NCBI GenBank assembly: GCA_019671135.1 | Contig: JAHRHY010000006.1 | Coordinates: forward strand, 806,001-870,000 | DNA from: Linnemannia hyalina | Taxonomy: Eukaryota > Mortierellomycota > Mortierellomycetes > Mortierellales > Mortierellaceae | Direction: 5' to 3' | DNA: 64,000 bases | Shown here: piece after piece, positions 22,560 through 31,873 of the stretch | How the letters are laid out: each line of letters begins with the position of its first letter | How positions within the stretch are numbered: the first letter of the stretch is position 1 | Position numbers and translations under genes: made by a program | The notes under the pieces: model-generated | Databases searched by the model: none | What the model was told of the DNA's origin: nothing | Seen by the model: only the letters and a program-made list of their open reading frames with translations

Positions 22560-24656
22560 GTACACAATTTTATTTCTCTAACAAACAGCATAGAGAAGTC
22601 ATTTGGAAGTAAAAGGGAACTACAGACCAAACTCTTCAGTGCACCATCCGCCAGTCGCAGTCCGGTCCAGAACCTGGCTCTGCGCAACAATTGTCGCTGC
22701 TCTTCACAGCTTAAACGGAAGAAAATAAAACTAGATACGAATGAAGGGGATTCTTCCCATCCTCTCCATCATTGACAACCTCCTCCTTCCTAACAAACTC
22801 TCCAACAACCGCTCGTCAGCAGCGCGTGGGTCCTTGGTCGCTCCAGGGCACCTTCCTTCATCATGTGTGGCTAGCGAAGCGCCACACGGACAGAAACCAT
22901 CGTGCGTGATGTAACCGTATCCTTGACTCCAGTCACCTCGGGGGCCTGTGTACTTGGATGTCTTGTCCTTGGCAGAGATGCCCTGGCTTTGTTCCCACGC
23001 GATCGTCGCGGAGCACCGAGGTTTCCAGATCAGCTCCGAGGCCTGCGCCTCCAGGTAGCCAACAAACTTGTGAAGGACTGTCTTGGCGATGGACATTGGG
23101 GTCCGGAAGACCGCGGACCATTCAGTCAACATGCTCAAGGGGGTGATGCCGCGGAGGAGATCCGACACATTCCACATCGGTTTCTCGTCTCGATCGGGAG
23201 CTGGACTACCGCTGTGCACGGCTCGAGCTCCACCGATGGAGGAAAATCCTCGCACATGATCCGCATCCGAAGGGGGCCACCAGTGTATGGGTACTGGCCT
23301 CGGTACCTGACGACCTCTGTCCACCGCGCGTTTGTATTCTCGCTTCCTGGCTGCGTTGTAGCTGTTTGTCGCCTGCACACCCCACTCATTAATCTTGCCC
23401 ATGGCCTCCTTCCAGATCTCAGTGGTGGTCTCAGCTGCCGAAGGGCATTTCCAAACGTGATCGTTATCCTCATTCTCGAGCTCGCATCGTCGGCACACGC
23501 ATGTTGGGTACAGGTTGGGCTTGCGAGCCTGCATGGAGTTCAGAGTGGGCAGCATTCCATGCAGCTTTTTGATATGATGTGTGCGTTGGTGAGAGTCCTT
23601 GCTGTTGCTGTAAAAGGTGAAGACTGCGTGCCTGTCGTGGACATAAGCCAAGGTCGAGTTCCATTCCACGTCATCGATGTCAGGGATCGCCCTCTTGACC
23701 CGCCTCTGTGACGTCCAGGCCTGATGGTGACGGATTGTCGATTGTTGTTTGAGGAGCTGACGTAGATCGATTTCAACAATCCCGCCGTAACAATGTGCAA
23801 AGGTCGTGATATCCGTCTGTTGAGTGAGATCCACCATCCAGGGCACTGAACCACTCTGTGCTGCCACCTTCGCCGCCTGATCCGCAAGTTCGTTTCCGTG
23901 GATGTTGCTGTGACCTTTGATCCACACCACCTCAACCCCGCCTGGCCGAGATTCCACAACCTGACAAAGCACCGCCCAGATACCCGCATATGTACTCCTG
24001 AATCGCTTCCTCGGTAAGGTGTCCCGACGATTCTTCACCAGGCGACTATACTGATCCACCACTGACTGATTGTCCAGCTTGACCACAATGTCCTGTTCTG
24101 ATGGTGCTGACAAGACTGTGGCTAATAAGCCCATGAGCTCGGCCTTAGCCGAGGATGCGTGACCGTCCGTTCGTCCTTGTACTGTCAGAGGGTTGTCCTG
24201 AGTGAGATCCACCACTCCAAAGGCCTGGGATACTTCTAGCGTTCCCGAGTTCAGAAGAGATCCGTCAGAGTACAGGACGCGAGGGGTGGAGTTGTCGACG
24301 TGTGTGTCCTGAACTACGCGCATGGACGCCGCCTCTACTGGAGACAGGCAAAGGGGGCCGATCTGTGTGGTCGGGGGTCCTGGTACAGGCGGTGGTTGGA
24401 CTTGATGGCGTTCTTGCAAAGGAAAGCTAGCATCTGTGTCAAAGGCTGGTTTGTATCGTGGTTTCGTTCCCTTGAGGCTGGATAGGATCTCTTTTAGGCG
24501 AGCGACGACCAAGCGGTGTTGTTGACGGAGTGCTTCCTTTTCCTTTTTCTGCTGCAGTCTCCTGGCTTGGGAGGATTCCAGCTGTTGCACCCTCAGTCGA
24601 TAATCCTCTGCTTTCCTGATCAGCCTGATCTCCAATTTTTTTTTTTTTTTTTTTTT
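22560..24656 (-). mobile_element. 5'-truncated non-LTR retrotransposon (copy B)
   Basis: In the minus-strand sense the element starts inside the distal part of a second reading frame, continues through RNase H and a CCHC finger, and ends with a 3' untranslated region carrying AATAAA and a poly-A-like tail (plus-strand T run with two G interruptions, about 22519-22559). It ends exactly where copy A begins, so one element appears to have inserted at or next to the other. The 5' side abuts a 21-base A run (plus T 24636-24656) followed by an 11-base C run. No endonuclease or reverse transcriptase domain remains, so it is not autonomous. No target-site duplication was obvious by eye. Confidence 0.8.
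22731..24635 (-). pseudogene. LINE ORF2 remnant: RNase H domain plus CCHC zinc finger
   Basis: A single uninterrupted frame of more than 630 codons. The RNase H1 fold has all four expected acidic residues in order: YSDGS (near 24265), an A-E-L-M helix Glu (near 24138), V-K-L-D-N (near 24072) and N-E-L-A-D after G-H-S (near 23880). About 125 residues further is C-x2-C-x8-H-x3-C (near 23445-23495), typical of the C-terminal finger of LINE ORF2 proteins. The upstream reverse transcriptase and endonuclease are absent, so the product would be inactive in transposition. The open frame suggests a young copy. The apparent N-terminus encoded beyond 24636 is homopolymer and flanking DNA, not part of the element. 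It reads in the direction opposite to the adjacent tRNA gene. Confidence 0.82.
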
Positions 24657-24667
24657 GGGGGGGGGGG
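24636..24667. repeat. Homopolymer junction T21-G11
   Basis: On the plus strand 21 T are followed directly by 11 G. It marks the 5' boundary of LINE copy B. In the element's sense it reads as a C run and then an A run, so the A run could be the tail of yet another element into which copy B inserted. Confidence 0.85.
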
Positions 24668-24775
24668 CGGCATGGGGCGGCGATCGATCGTCACGTGACA
24701 AGAAACGATATGCGCATGATCCAATTAAGGAGGAAAAGTTTTAACACTTGAAAAAGGCGCGTTGTTGTGCAACAT

Positions 24776-24847
24776 GTTTCTGTGGCCTAGTGGTACGGCG
24801 TTGGTCTCCGAAGCCAAAGATCGTGGGTTCGAACCCCACCTGAAACG
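24776..24847 (+). tRNA. tRNA-Arg (anticodon CCG)
   Basis: A 72-nt cloverleaf on the plus strand. The acceptor pairs GTTTCTG with CTGAAAC (one T-T mismatch). The D arm contains GCCTAGTGGTACGGC. The anticodon arm TTGGT/GCCAA has loop CTCCGAA, anticodon CCG. The T arm is GTGGG/CCCAC with loop TTCGAAC. No intron is present. The acceptor mismatch is the only weakness. It reads the CGG arginine codon. Confidence 0.9.
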
Positions 24848-25833
24848 CAATATTTTTTGCCCTTCCGTGGCCTGAATTTTTTTTTTCATCCTGCGCCATT
24901 TCATATTCTCCTGTGCTGTGCTCCACAGCCTATCCTCACGACTCGGCCGAAATGTACCAGGAACGTGAAACAATGTAAAAAGAAAAAAAAATGAGCCAAC
25001 TGGTTGAGGTTGGATTAATGATCAGCAGCAGTGAACGAGCTTGTTCGGGGTTAATTAGAAGTGCAGTCAAAGGAAGATGAAGGATAGTTTTTTCTATTCT
25101 AATTCAGCTTTTGAATCTCATAAAAACAACAACCGAGTTTGAACGATTGGCATCTGTTCACGAAAGTAAGAAGTGATAGCCAGAGTTACAAAAGCGGAAT
25201 TCTGTTTCAAAGGCGGGGGAAGGGAAGGGTGAGGTGAGAAGTTCAGAAAGAAGGAAGTTGGACCAAGGTAAGGAAGTTAAAGAGGGGGGAAGGGAGAGGG
25301 AAGGAGTACGATTGTGAAAGAGAAAGAAAAACCAATGATCAGTAAGTACTGCTTTTAGCTCTTGGTGCAAAGACGCGAGAAACAGACGTGACGCGTCTAA
25401 GAGCAAACGCGCAGTTTTTTAAATGTTAGACCTTCTCTCAAAACAAAACAAAAAAATGGGAGGGACAACTGGAGTGATGCATTGGACACACAAAGGGTGG
25501 GACAGTGGTGTTGGTGGTCGCTGCTGCGGTGTTGAAGGAAATTTGTATCCATCATTGGTGTTGGAGGTCCATCGTGCGTTTGTCTTTGGTTTCTCCTGGA
25601 GACTGCATGTAACAGGCAAACAATGAGAAGTGGATGTCAACCCCCTTGAGAATGAAAGCGCCCCCTCGATTGACACAAACGAGAAGTCCACGGTTGTTGT
25701 GTTGAAAATATAGGGAAGTTGAGAGGGGATCAATGGTCACAGCATTATTATTATTAGAACAGTACTCTGGAGGAAAAAAACACTAAACATGTAAGGGACT
25801 CAGACACCAAAAATATGGACCACATCCTTCCCT
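24848..25833. other. Intergenic region
   Basis: No gene supported. Contains T runs just downstream of the tRNA (24852-24858 and 24878-24887) that would serve as RNA polymerase III terminators, a GA-rich block at about 25205-25330, and the 3' flank of the first DUF3712 gene. Confidence 0.5.
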
Positions 25834-27237
25834 TTAGGCAGCTTTGTCGAGAATAGGGATATCGACAGTAGTCTCCACGGCAGCGATACCGTTACCCAGG
25901 ATAGTGTCGGTCGCGGACGATGCGGCAAACCCTTTCAATCTGAACTTTTCGCCATTCTTTGACACACGCGTAAAGATATCGTGCGGGTTCGTTGTAGCGC
26001 TAGTGGAGGTCGTCACGGCAATGATGAAGTTATCCCCGGGCACCAGGTTCAACTGCTCGAGGGTCGTGACCCCAATGGGTTCAGACGACACGGCGTCAAA
26101 GGTGTTGAACCGGACATCACCCATCTTGACACTGAGCTGGGAGGCGCTCTTGATGTTGACCTTGGACTTGATGGTAAAGCTTTTGTCGGCGTTTTCGGTC
26201 TTTTCGATCAGCTCGACAAACTGGATGCCAGGAAAATTGGAAAACCCTTTCAGGGTGACATCGGACTCAAAGTATATTCCATCGATGGTGATGGTCCGCA
26301 CCGAAAAAGGGAGGGTTAAGGTGAAGTTGACATCGACGGTTCCCTTGAGCGTGAAGGTATGCGCGGGGTTGGTGGTCAAGGAAGCGATGAAGGCCGAGAA
26401 CTGGTCTTGATTGGCGTAATTGACGTTGAGGGTCGTGCTGCCAACGGTCGTTTCCAGTACGTTTCCATTCATCACACCAGGAACCCATGGCGTGTTGAAT
26501 GTGGCGATCTCAACACCCTTATCCTACAGCATCAAATGGGACAAGAAAAATCAATTCAGTAACGATCGTTTGTCTCCTTTGTTGCATCAGTAGGAGGTTC
26601 AACTCAGTTCACTTGACAGTGTTAGGTACGGCATATTTCTTACCACAAGAATGACGTTTTGTCGGGCGCCGGTAATGGGAACAGGGAGACCAGGGATGAC
26701 GCCGACCTTCATGTCGGGCGAGGACAGAGTAATCTTCAGCGGATCTGGGTCGCTGAAATCCAAGTCCAACGCGCCCAACGTGATGCTGCTGACAGCCTGG
26801 AAACCGCGCCCTGGCTATATGCACCATAGACAAAAAAAAAAGTCAGTGACCTGTTTACTCTCTCATTTTTGTGGCATGTATCAAAGAGAAAGAAAGGCTT
26901 ATGATGACGGGCTCCATTCCACTTACTAAAAAGAGGTCTTTGCAGCTGTTGTCAAATGTCACTGTCGTGCCCGAGCTATGTTGGAATTAAAAAGAAGCCA
27001 AAAAAAAAGATGAGGTTCTAGTATCTCATTTCTGTTTTTCGATTTGTGTTTGCGTGCTGGTCATATAGTAAAAAATCAGAAAACAATGGTCTGGCCCATT
27101 TACATTTTGAAGCATTGGGCGATGGTCATGGCGCGCTTGATGAGTCGTCGAGGCGAGGCGCCGACATGGCTGTTGCTAGACGACGACAGTGCTGCTGCCA
27201 TCATCACGATCGCGAAGGTGATGAATGCGTACTTCAT
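25834..27237 (-). CDS. Secreted DUF3712-family protein (copy 1)
   Basis: Four exons in gene order: 27104-27237, 26927-26975, 26644-26814, 25834-26523, giving 347 aa. The N-terminus has a classical signal peptide: MKY, a hydrophobic core (FITFAIVMMAAAL) and a small-residue Ser/Ala cleavage region. The rest is rich in Thr, Val, Asn and Asp with alternating hydrophobics, as in beta-rich LEA-type or DUF3712 proteins, which are common in fungi and of unknown function. Landmarks are the F-N-T-P-W motif at the start of exon 4 and the F-T-L-K-G-T-V-D-V-N-F segment. Both recur in the paralogue at 63059-63854, with the same phase-0 intron before F-x-T-P-W. A cell-wall or extracellular location is inferred from the signal peptide. 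Confidence 0.82.
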
Positions 27238-28236
27238 GTTGTTGTTTTTGTTTTGTTTTTATAAAGGGTTTTGTGTGTGTGGGTATGGAGGAGAAGGGAA
27301 GAACGAGGAGAGATGTAGAAGTTTAGGAGTAAAGAAGAATGAAAAAAAAAAAAAGAAAAAACGAGTGAGCTCGCCTTTTTATCCCCGCATCGCGTCCTGG
27401 ACCCCAGACTCCGTCTTTTTCGAAAAGTGAGGTTGGCAAAGTAAGGCATTCCGTGAGGTTCCCTAAAAAAAGTAAACAGTGAAAAAAACACGCCTTCCCC
27501 TTCAAGGGCAAACGATAGCAATAGGAAAAATACAAAGATATGTTGCAACCTCCTCCTCCCCCTCCCCCTCTCTTCCCCTCACCACCAGGCCAGCATCTCC
27601 ACCTCTATCACTCCATCATTTTCAATGGCCCAGCGCTGGCAGGAGAAGGGGTAGAAAGGGATAGGAGACTAAAAAAATAACGGGAGCCAAATCTGGAAGG
27701 AAAAAATACAGGGTGAGAGAAAGCTTGCATGCAAGGGGGCGAAGGTTGAAAAGAAAAACAAACGAAAAGATCGCACAATGCTGCTAAACGATGTGGTTTC
27801 TACAACCGTCTTGATCCCTTTACGTCTTTCACCCCTCCTTCCAAAGGTATCCCTCAAGGTTCCCGCACCCCCTTCCTAGATTGGATCCTGGTCCAAGTCT
27901 GGAACCCCCGCACTTGTACTCTAGCAAAGATCATCTAGACGCGTCGGCAACACAGCACTTTTGGCCTAGGGCTACTAATATGCGCATTCTTGCCCATTTG
28001 TTCATTTTACATATGCCATAAGACAAAACCTGAGTTGTGAAAGATGAGAGATATTTACATTGTTGTGCCTTGAAGTGAGTTTTGAGAATGGAAGGGATAT
28101 AGGCTACGGTACGTTGTGCTTCTTGGAAGGAGGGAGGAGGGGATATGAACTATGATACAAGTGTGAAGAGGAGGAAGAAAGAAATGAGGAATCTAGACAA
28201 CTACAGCCTCGGATGTAGAATGCAACCATCCGCCAT
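27238..28236. other. Intergenic region
   Basis: Promoter side of the DUF3712 gene and 3' side of the kinase gene. There is a CT-rich block at about 27548-27585 and A-rich tracts. No coding exon is supported. Confidence 0.5.
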
Positions 28237-31190
28237 TTACTTTCTTGGTGAAATCGACGACGAAGGACGTTGTTGCTGTTGCTCAACGTTGTTAAAGTAC
28301 TCATATCCAGCCTGAGACGACAACGAGGACAAAGATGGCTCGTCCATGAACTCGTTGACAAAGACGTCAATCTCCACCGCCATCTCCTCATCCACCTCGG
28401 GGAAATTCTCCAAATGGTCGTCATCGCGGAAAAGCGACAGATACGAGTCGGTGCCATAGCCCTCCATCGAGATCAACGACAGGTCGCCTCCAAAATACCG
28501 CGCAATCAACCTCGCCAGAGGCAATCCGTGGCCCGATCCATTCAGGGGCGAGTCCAAGTAATCCTTCGCCTCGCTCGCCAATCCTCCCATCACGGTCATC
28601 GAATCCGCTGTGCGGAGGACGTTCCTGGACTCTGTCGTTGTTGACGACACGTCCGAGGTGAGCAACGCCGAGGTATTTGGGGCCGAGGGCTGGAATGGCG
28701 TCGTCGTCGTTGTCGTCTTGGGCACTTCCCGTTGCGTCTTTGCAGCGGTATTGCTAGACGATGACGACGACTGGCGCAAGCTGGACGAATCTCCTGAATG
28801 AACATAGCTCCAGATCTTGTCCATCTCACTCAGAGCCATCCCACCGCCTTCATCCGAGATCTTGATCGTCACATCCTCACCACCATCCACCAAGACCAGC
28901 TTGACGGGAGGTAGTTTCGACCTGCTTGCGGTAGAAGACGAGAGTCCGAGCGAGACGGGCGAGCCATTGTTGAGGTGTGTCTCAGAGGTTGCTCTCATGG
29001 CATTCTTGAGAAGCTCATAGATATTCCTGTGCAAGAACTCGTCCACATATGTTGTCGAGATGTCTGGGTTGGGTGTATGGATCAGCACCGAGGGCGCCGA
29101 CTGTCCGTAATGTGCGGCGCACACCTTTTGGGCATCCCGAATGGCGCGTTTTGAGATGGCGAGGGGGTTGACACGCTGCACCAGATTCAATCCTCTGTCA
29201 TGAAGCGCCAAATGCTCGCCTATGAGAATACATTGAGGATTATGCGTTACTTCATGTCCTTCTCCGCACGAATGTATCACAATAGTCGAAAACAATTCAG
29301 TGGTCTTTTTTCCTTACCGATTAAGAGCCGAGTGCCGAGATTGATGGTATAAAACCGATTGAAGAAGGTCTGAATGGCCCTGTCAGCCTGAGGGTCAATG
29401 GTCCAGCCTTTACCGTTGTGGTAGAAGAGCGAGTTGTTGCATGATGGGTCGTGCTCGATGCACTGTCGCTGGACATTGTCCATGAGTTCCCTGAAACCCT
29501 TGCTGATGGCGAGGATCTTGATCTTATGCCGCTGCTCCAGGTTCCTCAACAAGACTGTGAACTCTTCTTCCAGCTGTGGTGTCGATGGCTTTGGCATCTG
29601 TGTGATCATGCTATGTAGATATAGGAGAGGTATTTTCGTATGTTAGTGAGTGTTCTCGGATGTTCAGGGTTACTGCTTAGTCAGTGGTTAATCAGGTCGA
29701 GGTGTAAGCAAGGAAAAAAAAGGCAAGGCAAAGTAGAATGTCAGAGTAGACAACAATGGAATGTGAACTCTTTCAAAAACAACAACAACCCGTTTGAGCC
29801 ATAAAACACATGAAATAATCGCCTCTCGCAGAAAAGTGAAGAGTCCTAAACCTCATTTGTTGTGACGAGTGAGAGTCGTTTTCCTTTGCAAGTTTTTTTG
29901 TCCTGGTCGAGGTCTGCAGCAGCAGCTAAGGAGTGGGAATGAGCAAGCAAGTAGAGTGAGGTGAGGAGCGTAGGCAAGGCAAGACCATTGGATGAAAACA
30001 CCTCATGGTTCGATGCACGCCACACTTCAGGACCAATGTTTGACCCTCTCCCTTTGCTGGTAATGTCTCATTGGAAACAGGTGTTTGAGAAGCGTGCATT
30101 GGTTGAATGGAGATGCACGGAGGAAAAAGAAAAGAAAAAAAAAAAGGGTGGGTAAAGAGGGGAAATCGCAAACTCTTGCTCACCCGTTTTTCTCCACATT
30201 TCAACACCTCTGATGACTGCAATGTGTCATCGTCCCAATAACCAAAAAAAAAAATAATCTTACTTGGGTTGGGAAGAAAAGGTTAAGGTTGGCTGAACAA
30301 ATTGTTGCAAGAAAGAAAAACGTACCTAATGTCTTCGAGGTAGGAGGCAAAGATGGACTGAAAGTTGGGCATGTCAGCCATGTTGATGGGGAGCGAGTTG
30401 GAGTTGAGCATCTTGAGGGCGTGCGAGAGACGGATAGGCAGCTCCTGGTGGAGGAAGACGGCAGGAATGGCCAACGCACCCTGGTTCTTCGACTCTAGGA
30501 CATGTCTATTCAATGAAAGACGGAAGAGATGGGATCAGGAAATTGGCGTGTGAGGGAAATAGTTTTTTTAGCTGAGACCAACCAAAGAAAGTCTTTTCAT
30601 ATGCAAAACATTGACTACAGGTGTCCCAGGCACACAACAATCCAAGGAAGGAGAAGGGTAAAGAGCAAAGATGGCAAAGGTAGATGGTAGGGCAGAGGGC
30701 AAACAAAGGAACAAGGGATAGAAAGAGAGGAGTGGGGTGCAACAACAACAAGGATCCTAGACTAGTGTCTTAGTATCGGTGCTAGTCCAAATATCCCATT
30801 GTCCCATGTCATTGAGCATGTCTCTCTTTTCACATCCGTGTGTCTTCTTCTTCCCAGTTGCTTCCTTGCTGTCCTTTCGCTTCCTTCTACTTGCACTTGA
30901 CGCTTGCTTGTTGCTTTGCCGATCCAATTTTTTTTACCTTCCGAGCGTGTACATCTGCTTCAACTATTCTCACGTAATAAAGCAAAAACAAATACTGTTA
31001 GCTTCCATGGATACAATATTCTCAGCGTGACAGCATCAAAAATGTGGATCGGAGGTAGATGACAATAGTAGCTCGGTTCACCCCCATTGTTGAATTTTCA
31101 ACCTACAGAGAGCCTTGTAGCTTTGGATTGACAAAGTCGATTGATGAGGCCACTGGGGAGTGCGTGTAGGGCAGCCTTGGTCTGGTTCAT
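28237..31190 (-). CDS. Mitochondrial PDK/BCKDK-family protein kinase
   Basis: Five exons in gene order: 31107-31190, 30938-30963 (26 nt), 30326-30505, 29318-29610, 28237-29219, giving 521 aa. The family phosphorylates E1-alpha of the pyruvate or branched-chain ketoacid dehydrogenase complex in the mitochondrial matrix and switches it off; yeast Pkp1 and Pkp2 belong here. Visible: the N-terminal four-helix domain (LKQMYTLGRHVL, FLHQELPIRLSHAL), then the GHKL ATPase with N box (YELLKNAMRAT), G1 box (SDEGGGM) and G2 box (GSGHGLPLARLIARYFGGDL). The first exon encodes a basic N-terminus suited to a matrix targeting signal. Between G1 and G2 lies an insertion of about 75 residues rich in Ser and Thr, and the C-terminus carries a Gln/Ser tail. 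Which dehydrogenase it controls cannot be told from sequence. Confidence 0.9.
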
Positions 31191-31873
31191 CTTTGAGATA
31201 GGAGGGCGGATGTATGGTGTTGGGTGGCGTGTGTTGTTGTTATCTCAGAGTGAGGGAAGTGAGGTGGAGGAAGAGAGGAAAAGGAAGAAAGGAAGGAAAT
31301 GGATGATCGGCTTGAAGGAAAAGTGAAGCAATAGAAGTAAAAGGTGAAGAGGAGGAGGAAGGAGAAGGAGAAAGAAGAGGAAGGAGGAGGCGAAGAGAAG
31401 AAAGAAAGGGTTTGTTGCTTGTTTCGACCTTTTTGTTGTGACAGTTGCGGGCTGAATGGAGAATGAGGAAGAAGAAGGAGAAGGAGAAGGAGAGGGAGAG
31501 GGGGAAGGTGCAGTGAATGACTGAGATGAAAGCGAGAAAGAAGGGAAGAAGAAGAAGAAAAGGTGAGGAAGAAACGAGTGAAGAGAAAGGGCGAAAAGAC
31601 AACTCGCCCACACAGGAGAGAAATGACATAGCTGAATCCCCGGCTCCCCTCCCAATACAAAAGGAGGCTGGACAGGGGCAGTTTGTTATGACTCCACACC
31701 GTCATACATATTATTATGAAAAACCTTGTCTGCTATAGCCAATGGGAACTGAGTTCCCATGTGCTGTTCATTGTCCCTTTGACCCTTGTCCCTTGTCCGT
31801 TTTCTTTAACATGGTATCAGCATTTTATTTGCTTGCCTTTCATTTCTTCATTTTTCACCTAAATAAATTATGA
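31191..31873. other. Intergenic region with purine-rich block
   Basis: Lies upstream of the PDK-type gene (minus) and beyond the stop of the STK16-like gene. Plus-strand GA-rich DNA at about 31255-31600 is CT-rich in the sense of the downstream minus-strand gene, matching the leader pattern of this genome. No gene seen. Confidence 0.5.

Noticed and set aside
24636..24701. Apparent N-terminus of the LINE frame (Pro/Lys run)
   Set aside because: It is translation of flanking DNA, the C run and the A run, not part of the element's protein.
31187..31705. Ser/Leu/Phe-rich minus-strand frames upstream of the PDK gene
   Set aside because: Translation of CT-rich leader DNA; low complexity only.
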